Shown: piece by piece, positions 45,801 through 55,340 of the stretch
Numbering within the stretch: position 1 is the first letter of the stretch
How the letters are laid out: every line of letters begins with the position of its first letter
Source: Hemicordylus capensis
Taxonomy: Eukaryota > Chordata > Lepidosauria > Squamata > Cordylidae
Length of the DNA stretch: 64,000 nucleotides
Reading direction: 5' to 3'
Assembly: GCF_027244095.1 (NCBI RefSeq)
Contig: NC_069670.1
Span: forward strand, 17,689,320-17,753,319
The notes under the pieces: model-generated
Told to the model about the DNA's origin: nothing
Database searches by the model: none
The model's input: the letters and a program-made list of their open reading frames with translations, nothing else
Made by a program: the position numbers and the translations under genes

Positions 45801-48800
45801 CCCTTGCAGGCTTTTCAAGGAGCGTCTGAGCCAGGTGAAGGCCAAGCTGGAGGATGTGATGTCGGGGAAAGCGGCAGAGTATCTCGACCCCCTGGGGGTG
45901 CTGCAGAACCACATGCAGATCCGGATCGAAGTGGCTGGTGAGCAGGGGCCGCAGCTGGTCGGTGGCGGTGGGTCGCGTGGCTCGGGTGGGCCAGCATCCG
46001 GCCAGGGGGCAGTGGCCAACTTCCAGAAAGATGGGGGCAAGGATCCAGATCTCCCCAAGAGCCCTGCCGGCTTATCCCCAGGTAGGCGATGGCCACTTGG
46101 TGGGGATGGGAAAGTGTGCATTCTGCCCATGCTCGGAAGTCCTCTCTTCCATGGCTGGGCCCTGGCGTTGAAAAGAGGGTTGTGGGGTTGGCTTTCACAG
46201 GACAGAGACTTGTGTTCCATCTCCGACACTTTGCCTTTCCTCAGGGATCTATCGAGGTTTCTGCCTGGAGGTGATCCACCACAAGCATCGGTGTGAGCTT
46301 CAGGGAGCCCAGCAGCACCTGGAGGTCAGGCCCTGTTCTTGCTCCTTGTTTTACTTTTTTTAAATCCCTGGGGACAAAGGACCTTCCTTCCTTCCTTGTC
46401 CTCCCTTCTCCAGGAGAATCCGAAATGGCAAAGCGATTGGAGGAGATGCCTCCTCCTCCCTGACCCTTGAAACCCACAGCTAAAAAGAGACACAAGAAGG
46501 AAATGGCATCAAGAGATGTTTGAAGCAAAATACAAATTGCAAAACGATGGGTTAGCTTTTGAATTTCGCAGAACTCTTTCTCGGGCTCCAGAACAAGGAA
46601 AGACGGCAGAAAAACAGAGGTTGCTGTTAGAGAGTTCTGGTAGCAGCCCCCCTCTGCAGCACATCACGGTCCTGAGAATGGAGGGCTTTTAAGTGAGTTT
46701 TGTCTGAGAGGGAAACGGCTCATCCTCACAGGCGAAGGTCCTTCAGGCTGCCCCGTTCACGGCTGCAGGGCTTCCTCCCTGTGGAACTGCACACGCTCAG
46801 AGAAGCAAGTAGACAGAGGCCTTCAGTGGATCAGTAAAGCCCGGTCAACTTTACTGAACAATGAACTCTTTCTCTTTCATAGCTTGTCGTTCCCTGGTGG
46901 AGCATCTGATGTGCATGCAGAAGGTCCCGGGTTCCATCCCTGGCAGCATCTCCCGGTCGGGCTGCTGCCTGCAACCTTGGAGAGCTGCTGCCAGTCAGAG
47001 TAGACCGTACTGAGCTAGATGGACCAAGGGATGGTATAAGGCAACTTCCTATGGTCGTATCCCCCAAACTCTGGTGTGTGTCGCATCCCAAAGCCTAGAG
47101 CCATCAAAGGTTTAACATGGGAACATAACAAGTTGCCTTCTACTGAGTGAGACCATTGGTCCATCTAGCTCAGTATTGTCTGCACTGACTGGCAGCAGCC
47201 CTCCAAGGTTGCAGGCGGGAGTCTCTCCCAGCCCTACCCGGAGATGCTGCCAGGGATTGTGCCTGGGACCTTCTGCATGCAAAGCAGATGCTTTGCCACT
47301 GAGCTTCTGTATGGCCCCATCCTCTCAGCGACAGCCATTTTTGCCGAAGGCAATGGACTGCGTTCTGCATTTCTGGCCTCCAGTCCCAATTTGGAATGTA
47401 TGTGTCAGCTCTCCGCACGGATCTTTTATACGTGAGTTTGCAGGACACAACAATCAACTCTGCAGACAATAATTAGCAAATGACAAGGCGGCTCTTGAGC
47501 ACGAAGCTGGCGGGATGTTTCCTGCTGACCGGCATCTTTGTGTCTGACTTCATGAGTGTAATGAAAGAGCCCTTGCTTCTTTAACTGTTGGAAAGGCGCG
47601 TTAGGGAAACTGGCCTAGCTTCGGGCTACCTCCCCACAAATTATACCCTTGTGAGGACATGACTGGAGGAGCCCTTTCTGATTTCTTCTCCACACGAAAA
47701 GCTAAAATCCTCTCCAGATGGCTGGAGTTCACCTTGCTTACGCAGACAATAAGGTCCCCTGTGCCTCTTAAGACACATCAGCAACTGCCTTCTGTTGAGT
47801 CAGACTCTTAGCCTGTTGATTTGGCTATTGTCCACTTCAGGGCTGCAGATGTTGGCCTACAACTCCCATAATCCCTGGCTATTGGCCACTGTGGCTGGGG
47901 ATTGTGGGAGTTGTAGTCCAAAAATGGCTTGGGGTGGGGAGTGGGAAAAGTTGAGCAGGCCTGGTCTAATTTGAAGCATGGATGGCCCTAGCTGGAGATG
48001 TTGCCAGGGATTGAATTTGGGACCTTCACCATGTGAAGCAGGTGCTCAGCATCAGCACTTCTGTAACATGGGGGTCGGGGGGGGCAGAATCAAGCATGGG
48101 CCCCCAGATGCTTCTGGACTACAGCTCCCATCATCCTTTGGACATTGCAGCTGAAGTTTATGGGAGTTGTAGTCCAGCAAGATCTCGGACTCTTCTTTGA
48201 GAATCTCGGCTATAAGGCTTTTCTGGTAGACTTGTGAATCACGATAAGGCAAGCCAAGTCAGGAGATATGAAAATGTGACAAAAGAAGTAAGCCCAGGTA
48301 TACACAGCACCCCCAAGACAAATAAGCAGTGGTCCCTCTCCTTTTATCACAAAGTTGGAAAGGACTTTGAAAGGCCTCCAGCCCCTTCCCTTGTTCCGTG
48401 CAGAATCCATTACAGCATCCCTAAGAGACGGCCATCCAGCCTCTGTTTGGAAACCTTCAGCAAGAGAGAGCCCACCACTGCATGAGGCAGGCTGTTCCAC
48501 TGTCTAACAAGCCTCACAGTTAGGAAATTATTCTCGATAAATCTAGCCTAGATCTGCTTCCTTGTAAGTTCAACCCATTGGTCCTAGTCCTGTCCTCAGG
48601 ACCAACAGAGAGCAGCCTGAATTGGTTTCCTCCTAATTTTGAGGATATAAAAGTCTGCTGCTGTTTGGAGCCGTCTCTGATAGTACTTGGGTCCCTTTGT
48701 ATAAGGCAGAGAACAGAACATAGTGTCGCCTTTATGTTTCAGTTATTGTCCTAAATATAGGAATTTGCTTTAAGTGCTGCTAGTTGACCAATGAGCCACC

Positions 48801-51800
48801 TAATGGCGCAGTTGGGAAATGACTTGACTAGCGAGCAAGAGGTTGCCGGTTCGAATCGCTGCCGGTATGTTTCCCAGACGATGGGAAACACCTCTATCAG
48901 GCAGCAGCAATATAGGAAGATGCTGAAAGGCATCAGTTCATACTGTGTGGGAGGAGGCAATGGTCAACCCCTCCTGTGTTCTACCAAAGACAACCACAGG
49001 GCTCTCTGTGGCCGCCAGGAGTCGACACTGACTCAGCGGCACAACTTTACCTTGACTTTAGTTGACCCATAGGAGCCAAACTGGACAGTAATGAAAAGAG
49101 AGTGCCCCAGATCCTCAGTGTTGCTTTGCTGCCTTGCAGAGTGAGAAGCTGCTGTTGTACGACACCCTTCAGGAACGCCTGCTGGAACGGATCCAGCGCT
49201 TGGAGGATGACCGGCACAGCGTGGACCTCACCTCCGGTCAGTGCAAAAGGGCTCTCTCCTGTCCCTGTCCCCATTGACCCTGCTGACTTCTCTCCAGAGA
49301 CCCCCACGGTTGCCACCACCGATCTAGAGAAGTTGATGTTATGAGCAAGCGGATTTCGCAAACGAGGAAGGCTTTGAAAAGAACTGGGGGTTAGTTTGTG
49401 TGTGTGTTCTAAACTGTGGCCTTCCACTTCCCGCCTCCTCGGATGTGAACAAATTTGCATTGCCTAAGGTGGAAGTGCATAGAGACAGTATATTGTGGAT
49501 TCTCTTGTTGCTGCTTCTCTGACGTTCACAACACGTGCTGTGTGGCAGGGTCTCTGTTATCATGCAGTGCAGCTGGTCCTTAGAAAGAATCCTGGGAAAT
49601 GTAGTTGTTGAAAGGAGCCAAACGTACTCTGGCTAGAGATTGTTTGCAGAACTACAGTGTTCCCAGGATTCCCTGGAGAGAGGGAATCGCTATTGGGCCC
49701 ATGTCACTCGAGTTTAGGTAGTCCTCAGTGCTGAAGTCTGTTTGGGGGCTTCTCCTGTTCTTCTTTCCCCTAGAATGGTGGGATGACAAACTTCGACCAA
49801 AGCACAGTTCGAAGGAATGGGATGCTCTCCGGCCCGGCAAGAGGAAGAAACCGCCACTGGTGTCCGATATCCTTTTGTTCTTTTCCTCTGATCTCCCCAA
49901 CCGATATCAAAAGAACAGATTTGCCTTGTGAGAAGTGCTGGTGCATGGGTTATGATGCCGAGATGCAAAGGTGGGGAGGGTGATTTTAACAGCAGTGCAG
50001 AAGGTTTGCCCTCTTCAACTTCTGATGCAGGAGAGAGAAAAGCCGCACCTGTTGAAACGCAGCCCGTAATCCCAGCTGGAGAAGGGTGTGGGGCGAAAGT
50101 ATCTTGGCTCAGCAGTGTGTAGGTACCTCCTTAACGCCTCTCTCCAACGCCCGTACATTGTCTATATGTTGCATGATATTGATATCATGGAGGACTGGAC
50201 GGCCATCAAGAAGGTGAGCTGGGGAAGGGACCTTCTCTTTAGCCTTGTGGGTATAGAAGCTGGTACTCTCCAGTCCTCTTAATAGCCCTGGGTGGTGATC
50301 TGGGGGGCGGCTGCATCTGGGAAGCTGGTCTTGCTGGTTTGGGAGATAGTGCTGTGCTTTATTTCGATCAATGACCAGAACAAAAAAGAGAGAGAGAGAG
50401 AGACATCATAAAATGGCAATACGCAGCTTGCATGCAATGTAACAAAACTTGACCACAGAATTAGTACTCATACTATCAAATTTAGACAGTAATAAATCAA
50501 GATAAAAGTCATCTGAACGGCCAGGAAAAGGGTGAAATAAAATCTAAACGGGCATCCCTGTAGAGGTCACGGTACAGAATAAAATGTGTAGTAGATAGCG
50601 CTGTACTTTTAGCCTCTTGATTCAGCATGTGTGCAACTGGGAAATTCCACAGAGAAAAAAGGGAGATTCCCTGCCCCAGAGGGGCTCCAAATCTAAGAAG
50701 AAGCACAAGAAGGGAGACCCCAGCAGCAACCGCTGGGAGGGATGCCTTGTTGGGCTGAATAGGGCCTGTTGCTCTCTCCCCTTGGCTAATATATGAGAAC
50801 CACCACTTCAAAGGTGCCTCGTGGCCCAGTTGTGCAGCCGTTCACACCAAACGTATATGAGTGTACAGACTTTGGTACACTTCATACAGCGTAATGTCTG
50901 AACAGGGCTAAAAACTGCGGGTAATATGGAGCATTTGGGTCCCCGTCCTTCTGCGCCAAATCATGGGCTGAATTCTCCGCTTAGAAAAGGCCCTCCTTGT
51001 GGCAGGGAGGGATGGATCCATTTTGGTCAAGGCCTCTCGCATTTGTCTGATCGTTCTGTACAAGGAGGCAACCTTGATTCGGCTCAAGGATGTCCCACTG
51101 GGAGTCCGCTCTGACATCTCGCTTGGACTCGGCACTGCTCCTAAATGCTGTGAAGGGGAGGTTGAGTTCTGAGATGCCTTCCCCGTCTCCTCCTTTTTCT
51201 AACTCGGGATGGGTCTCTGCCTTGGCACAGAGAAGGCTGGAGACTGCCAAGCGGCCCAAGGATTTCCGCAAGGCACCCAGGAGAGTGTCTGGCTCCCTCT
51301 CACCACCGCCTCATTCTTCCTTCCTAGGCTAAAGCCGCAGTGTCCCCTCCGAAGAGGAAGCAAGAAGGCAAGAATCCTGTCCCTTCCCCTCGGTGGCAGG
51401 GAGGCTGTCTTGGGTCTGTTCCCACCATCCAGGAGAACCCTTGTGGAGCTGGGAGGGGGCAGGCTGACCCTGAGGTCCAAACACAGACCCGTTGCCCTAG
51501 TCCTTGGGGGAGACGCGGGTGTTTGTGGGCTGGTGGTGGTGGTTATTAATTCGATTTCTATACCGCCCTTGCAAAAACGGCTCAGAGCGGTTTACACAGA
51601 GAAATAATACATAAATAAGATGGAACCCTGTCCCCGAAGGGCTCACAATCTAAAAAGAAGCATAAGACAGACACCAGCAACAGTCACTGGAGGTCCTGTG
51701 CTGGGGGTGGAGAGGGCCAGTTACTCTCCCCCTGCTAAATCAAGAGAATCACCACATTAAAAGGTGCCTCTTTGCCAAATTAGCAGGGGTTAGCATGTTC

Positions 51801-53541
51801 CTCTTTGCATGCAGTTTGGCACTCCTCAGGATCTTGGATTTAAAAAAAAAGACATTAAGCAAGTTTCTCACCATTCTGGCTTCAGGGATGGATTTTTTGT
51901 TTTAAACTGTGGGTGTTATTTGGAGTTGCTACAGAAGCCAAGAGGGGGTCTGTGCAGACTCTCATCCCATTATTCCAGCAGCCCACACATGTCTAATGCT
52001 CAGCCTTCCATCCCTCAAGAGAAATATCTAGCCCTTGGGAAAACCTGGGTCCTGGGAGCATCAAAACCAGTGCCAATTGGAGCTAAGCTAATGGACTATG
52101 GGGTGGCTTGCAGAATTGGTGTGGGATTTCTGCTTCTCTTTTCCTCCGTCCCCTCCTTCCTCCAGGCCTGGTGAAGGCTGAGAAGCGGGCGTCCCCTACG
52201 CGGTACTCTGCCCACTGCGAAGAGGGCCACCTCCACTATGAGGGCGACATCTATGCCAGAGGGCAAAGCATCTCCTTGCAGGTCGGGGATGAAGCGCCTG
52301 TCCAGTGAGTGCAAAAGTGCAGCAACCGGGGTGATGGGGGGTGGATTCCCCGGCTGAGGATATTGGTCTGTCACAGGATGCGACTGGGCCTCTTCTTTTC
52401 AGTGGGGCTTGTGCCCAGAGAACTTGCCCGTAGATCAGGCCCATGCGAAGTAGGGAAAGAGGTGGGAGGTGCAAGCTGAGCTTTCTGGCTCAGAAGTTCA
52501 GTCTCCTCCCAAAGGTCGTCTTCATCCAGCCCTAAAGAGATAATAGCTCAGAATTTTGCAAGCCAACCCAGACCCAGCCTTGAACCCATCTTGCACAATC
52601 TTTGAAGCAGATTACCTGATTCAGGCCAGGGAGGGAGGGCCGCTCGAATATCCCAGAATTGCAAGGGGTGGGTGGGGTTGATTTGTTTGAGAAAGAAAGG
52701 CCTTTGAGTATATAAAATCCCCTCCCGGGGGCCCCTCTAAATTCTTGAAATAAGTGAGTAAAGACTTGTGGGGGCAGAATTTCCCCCTTTCTAGCAGGGA
52801 TGTCTTCAGCCTTGCATAGTCTGCTTTGTTCTTCTTAAAATTTATTTTAAGAATTAGAATCTCTGTGGACCACCACCATGCATTAAATGTGCAGAAGAAC
52901 CAAGTTGCACCCTCTTGATAGTTACAGCACAACTGATCTGTGTCGGGTGGTCCTGTGGATGCACTCTTGGTTTGGAATAGAAGTGCCTTGCAGAGAGATC
53001 TGCCCCAGAGAGCTTACAGTCTAAAACAAGGCACTGGGGAGAAGGCAGAGAGGTAGAACAGGCAAAGGGGGAAAAGGGATCATTCAAAACTGTAACTTCA
53101 TTCTTGTTGCAGCTTGTGGGGTGGGTGGGTTAGTAAGACGTGTGTGGGGTGGGGTTGTGGAAGAGACTTGAAGAAATTGGGGGGGGGGGCAGGGTTCCCT
53201 GCAACAGGGGATCCCAGCAGTTGTTGCCTGTGACTCCCAGCATCCCCAGCCCAAAAGTCACTGCAGCAGAGGAGGCTGGGAGTTGTAGTCAACCACATCT
53301 GGGATTCCCTGTTACAGGAAGCACTGGTGGGCATCTAGGCATCTGAGCTTCCCTGTCGTCCCGTCCCCCCCCCCCCCCGCTCGCTTTAGTTTCTCTCTCC
53401 TAACCCTTTTCCCTCTTCCCAAGAGCCGTGATCACCGCCATCAGCACGGGAGAGGTTTGGCTCCGCAGGGCGGATGGCAGCAAAACCAAAATCTACGTGT
53501 CCCAGCTCCAGAAGGGCAAATACTCGGTCCACAGAGCCTAG
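42870..53541 (+). CDS. BRMS1: BRMS1 transcriptional repressor, Sin3/HDAC complex subunit
   Basis: Nuclear corepressor of the Sds3/BRMS1 family that scaffolds the Sin3-HDAC complex. Coding exons: 42870-42999, 43854-43944, 45810-45937, 46245-46324, 49140-49236, 49774-49866, 50149-50213, 51328-51367, 52166-52304, 53424-53541; all phases join to 326 residues. An acidic N-terminus ([16 protein letters not shown]) matches human BRMS1 and not BRMS1L. It is followed by [17 protein letters not shown] and a coiled coil (about 50-75), [18 protein letters not shown] (second coiled coil), a basic [23 protein letters not shown], and KRK (second basic patch, near 237-239). Residues 242-326 form a C-terminal domain ending [19 protein letters not shown], like BRMS1L. 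The 246-residue human form stops where this begins. The intron at 49867-50148 is U12 AT-AC type; that at 51368-52165 is best read as GC-AG. The 5' UTR exon part starts at 42811. Confidence 0.92.
43083..43225 (-). mobile_element. Sauria-type SINE, partial, in BRMS1 intron
   Basis: TAAGAAGCGGCCTTATACCG, TGGTCCATCTTGCTCAG, and CCTACCTGGAGATGCCGCTA; the head is missing. It starts 84 nt after the exon 2 donor. Confidence 0.75.
44147..44330. repeat. 108-bp tandem duplication in BRMS1 intron
   Basis: AACAGAAATCGCTTGC starts at 44147 and again at 44255. About 75 bp of the second copy (through GTCAGCAGTG) is still close to the first. Confidence 0.85.
44540..44578. mobile_element. Palindromic element half copy
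   Basis: GGGGGTGATGGGAGTTGTAT followed by TCCAACAGCATCTGGG is the right arm of the SBS-arm family. Confidence 0.45.
45318..45420. mobile_element. Palindromic hAT-like element (SBS-arm family), copy 5
   Basis: CTACAATCCCCATAATCCCT (from 45322) pairs with AGGGATTATGGGAGCTGTAG (to 45380). The right end ATCTGGGGATCCCTCTTCAA / GGGAACACTGG matches the family TIR. Confidence 0.6.
45540..45772 (-). mobile_element. MIR/CORE-like tRNA-derived SINE
   Basis: The inverted tRNA head GGATTTGAACTCGGGTCTCC / CACTCCAACCACTGCGCC and core GGCCCAGAGTCACCCAGTGA are typical of MIR-type elements. It ends 38 nt before BRMS1 exon 4. Confidence 0.65.
46872..47060 (+). mobile_element. tRNA-Sauria-type SINE, left member of an inverted pair
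   Basis: CTGGTGGAGCATCTGATGTG, GGTCCCGGGTTCCATCCCTG, body, and GGTATAAGGCAACTTCCTAT. Confidence 0.8.
47118..47328 (-). mobile_element. tRNA-Sauria-type SINE, right member of an inverted pair
   Basis: GGGAACATAACAAGTTGCCT, body, GATTGTGCCTGGGACCTTCT, and head GCCACTGAGCTTCTGTATGG. Confidence 0.85.
47775..48062 (-). mobile_element. Sauria-type SINE split by a palindromic element
   Basis: The left part GCAACTGCCTTCTGTTGAGT (tail) and the right part GGAGATGTTGCCAGGGATTG / CCTTCACCATGTGAAGCAGG (head side) are separated by the palindromic element at about 47838-47965. Confidence 0.6.
47838..47965. mobile_element. Palindromic hAT-like element (SBS-arm family), copy 6, nested
   Basis: GGCCTACAACTCCCATAATC (from 47854) pairs with GATTGTGGGAGTTGTAGTCC (to 47919). 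It is inserted inside a Sauria-type SINE. Confidence 0.6.
48090..48192. mobile_element. Palindromic hAT-like element (SBS-arm family), copy 7
   Basis: TGGACTACAGCTCCCATCAT pairs with AGTTTATGGGAGTTGTAGTC / CAG. The left flank is TGGGCCCCCAGATGCTT. Confidence 0.6.
48340..48725 (-). mobile_element. CR1-type LINE 3' fragment in BRMS1 intron
   Basis: GGAAAGGACTTTGAAAGGCC, GCCCACCACTGCATGAGGCA, CTGTTCCACTGTCTAACAAG and CCCATTGGTCCTAGTCCTGT are hallmarks of an antisense CR1 3' end. It is related to the copy at 2513. Confidence 0.75.
48790..49068 (+). mobile_element. tRNA-derived SINE, second family, near full length
   Basis: Head GCCACCTAATGGCGCAGTTG and GGTTGCCGGTTCGAATCGCT (B box), body GCAATATAGGAAGATGCTGA, and tail CCAGGAGTCGACACTGACTC. 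It ends about 70 nt before BRMS1 exon 6. Confidence 0.75.
49585..49680. mobile_element. Palindromic DNA element, related type
   Basis: AGAATCCTGGGAAATGTAGT at 49585-49604 pairs with CTACAGTGTTCCCAGGATTC at about 49652-49671. The arm sequence differs from the main family. It lies 100 bp before BRMS1 exon 7. Confidence 0.5.
49867..50148 (+). other. BRMS1: U12-type AT-AC intron of BRMS1
   Basis: The donor is ATATCCTTTT directly after ...GTGTCCG, identical to the U12 AT-AC consensus. The branch site CTCCTTAAC (50127-50135) has its adenosines 14-15 nt before the intron end, and the intron ends CCAAC before GCCCGTACATTGTC. Joining gives V-S-G-P-Y-I-V-Y in frame, as in human BRMS1 and BRMS1L. No GT-AG alternative restores this frame. 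It needs the minor spliceosome. Confidence 0.9.
50370..50830 (+). mobile_element. L2-like interspersed repeat in BRMS1 intron
   Basis: A GAGAGA run near 50389-50403 is followed by CTAAGAAGAAGCACAAGAAG, GGGCTGAATAGGGCCTGTTG and GAACCACCACTTCAAAGGTG. It is similar to 51540 and 61150. Confidence 0.45.
51368..52165 (+). other. BRMS1: Probable GC-AG intron of BRMS1
   Basis: After KRKQE the sequence CAAGAAG|GCAAGA matches the GC-donor consensus (AG|GCAAG). The acceptor TTCCTCCAG at 52157-52165 precedes GCCTGGTGAAG. The join is in phase 1 and gives ...[16 protein letters not shown], aligning with the BRMS1L exon junction. GT donors in the right phase nearby are weak. Without splicing, the frame runs on to TAA at 51547-51549. 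Confidence 0.65.
51540..51785 (+). mobile_element. L2-like interspersed repeat in BRMS1 intron
   Basis: TTCGATTTCTATACCGCCCT, GCTCAGAGCGGTTTACACAG, CCCGAAGGGCTCACAATCTA and TTAAAAGGTGCCTCTTTGCC are shared with copies at 50370 and 61150 and, inverted, at 4330. Confidence 0.5.
53190..53327. mobile_element. Palindromic hAT-like element (SBS-arm family), copy 8, intact TIRs
   Basis: The left end CAGGGTTCCCTGCAACAGGG (53190-53209) pairs with the right end ATTCCCTGTTACAGGAAGCA / CTGG (to 53327). The inner arms GACTCCCAGCATCCCCAGCC and GGCTGGGAGTTGTAGTC pair as well. No reading frame. It lies 97 nt before the last BRMS1 exon. Confidence 0.65.
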
Positions 53542-53844
53542 TGCCCGCTGGGGGGGCCGCGGCCTCTGCTCCCCGCTTCTGGATCCCGAACAGCCCTCCA
53601 AAGGAGCCGGTGGTCGCAACACCCCCTCTCTGTGCCTGCTTGGGCTGGGCCCGTGGGAAGCCGCTTGCCGCCATGGGTCGCCTGCAGCTGGGACGGGACG
53701 ACAGCCCTCCTGCCGTGGGATGCTCCCACCCCCACCCCACTGGTTCTGCTGCCGTTCTGATTGGGCTTGCCGTCTGTGTCCTCCCTCTCCTTGGGGACGA
53801 TGGGGGTGGGAGGGTGCAAGCACTTATTTCTCCAAGAGACCTCA

Positions 53845-53850
53845 AATAAA
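53845..53850 (+). terminator. BRMS1: BRMS1 polyadenylation signal
   Basis: AATAAA within CCTCAAATAAAACACC, 304 nt after the stop codon. It is followed by a GT/CT-rich stretch and is the only canonical signal close to the gene end. Confidence 0.75.
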
Positions 53851-53939
53851 ACACCAAAGTGAGATTCTTCCCCGGCCCCTCTGTTGGCTTTTAACTTCCA
53901 CACTTGCGGTCTCTAAGTTTGGGTGCCGGCAGAAATGCC

Positions 53940-54028
53940 CCTGTTTGGGAACCAGCAGAGCTGCTGCCCGTCTGGGTCGACACTCCTGAGCTGGATGGAC
54001 TGAGGGTCTGACTCGGTATCCGGCAGCA
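53940..54028 (+). mobile_element. Sauria SINE body and tail fragment
   Basis: GCAGAGCTGCTGCCCGTCTG, CCTGAGCTGGATGGACTGAG and GTCTGACTCGGTATCCGGCA. Confidence 0.65.
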
Positions 54029-54054
54029 CTAAATGTTCACGTTTAAGAGGGCAA

Positions 54055-54218
54055 GGACTGGAGCACTGCAGAGCTCAGTGCTCTGCATCCAGAAGGTCTC
54101 GGGCTCAATAGTCCCCGGAGGCATCTCCCAGGTATTGCTGGGAAAGACCCTCCGTTGCTGGTCTGTAGAGAGAATCCTGAGCTAGTTGGACTCATTCAGC
54201 AGCTGCCTACGTTCAAGA
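54055..54218 (+). mobile_element. Sauria-type SINE, diverged
   Basis: GCAGAGCTCAGTGCTCTGCA, CCAGAAGGTCTCGGGCTCAA, GGCATCTCCCAGGTATTGCT, and tail GAGCTAGTTGGACTCATTCA. Confidence 0.6.
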
Positions 54219-55020
54219 ACAGACCACCCTCCCTCTTAAGAAGATCTCCCGACGTTTTGCCTGCCTGAACTAGTGACCGTGTGCTTGAGCATGTGCAGAG
54301 TGCCTTTTCCTAGCACCGGGGAGGTGTCCACTCTAGCATCTCTCCTGTGAGGAAGGGGCTGGGGGATGAATTGGGAGCCAGGATAGAACCGAGGGAGCCT
54401 GACCTCACTCCCTTTTTCTCGGAGCCAAGCAAGAGCCCAGGTGCCCTTCCTCTCTCTTGCTTGCCCTCTCGGCTCTTAAGCTGTACTCCCTCACGAGATG
54501 GTAGTCCTCCACTGCAGACCCCTTTTAGGCAAAATTGCAAATTCTTTCGTCCCAGAATACTTGAAATAGCCCATGGGGGTGAATAACTCTGGCAAGGCCA
54601 CAGTTGTGCCTGTCTGCCTCCCGCCCAAGTTGATGGATGTCCTCAGATGTTTCCAGGGGAATGGGGCAGCAGCCAGTCACGGATCCTCTATGGGGCGGGG
54701 CTGCTGGGGGCATCAGGCAGGGGGTGCCAGAAGAACCCCTGAGACGGCGGCCTCAGCCCATGCAGGGGGAAGCCCACCGGATCAGGCTGGATACCTGCTG
54801 AGCTGCTCTAAATGGAAACAAACGAAGGGAATTTAAAGCCTCTCGGTAAACTTTAAATCTGTCACAGACAGGCAGCAAATCGGGAGAAGGCTGCCGAAGG
54901 TGTAGCAACTGTGCGGGGAGCTGTTTCCCACTCCGCTCTGGAAGGATGCAGAGGGTGGCTCTGTGCAGGCGCAAACCCCTGTGTGCCGATGCCCAGAGAC
55001 CACCACCACCACCACGAAGA
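54219..55020. other. Intergenic DNA, no gene seen
   Basis: Unique-looking moderately GC-rich sequence between BRMS1 and the RIN1 promoter, with a (CCA)n run at 55000-55014. No exon was recognised. Confidence 0.4.
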
Positions 55021-55024
55021 AGTT

Positions 55025-55122
55025 CTTGGAGAGCTGCTGCCAGCCAGGGTAGACGACACCTAGCTAGAGGCACGAAAGGCCTGCCTTGGTATAAGGCAGC
55101 TTCTTATGTTCCTCCCACCTTT
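55025..55122 (+). mobile_element. Sauria SINE body and tail fragment
   Basis: GGAGAGCTGCTGCCAGCCAG and GGTATAAGGCAGCTTCTTAT. Confidence 0.65.
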
Positions 55123-55142
55123 CTCTTTCGTTTTGGTGAATG

Positions 55143-55340
55143 TGGCCATAATAGCTCATGGATAGAGCGTCTGCTTTGCATGCAGAAGGTCCCAGGTTCA
55201 ATCCCTGGCAGCCTCTCCAGGGAGGGCTGGGAAGGAAAGACTCCTGCCTCCAGCCTCAGAGAGCTGCTGCCAGTCAGTGTAGACGGTATAATCAGGGTCC
55301 AACTCAGCAGAAGGCGGCTTTCCGATGTTCCTGCTATGAC
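55143..55340 (+). mobile_element. tRNA-Sauria-type SINE, full length
   Basis: Head TAATAGCTCATGGATAGAGC / GTCTGCTTTGCATGCAG, B-box GGTCCCAGGTTCAATCCCTG, body, and tail GGCGGCTTTCCGATGTTCC. Confidence 0.8.

Noticed and set aside
42870-53541. Identity as BRMS1L instead of BRMS1, because of the long C-terminus
   Set aside because: The N-terminal MPVQP...[15 protein letters not shown] and the B4GAT1/RIN1 neighbours point to BRMS1. BRMS1L has a different N-terminus (MPVHSRGDKKE).
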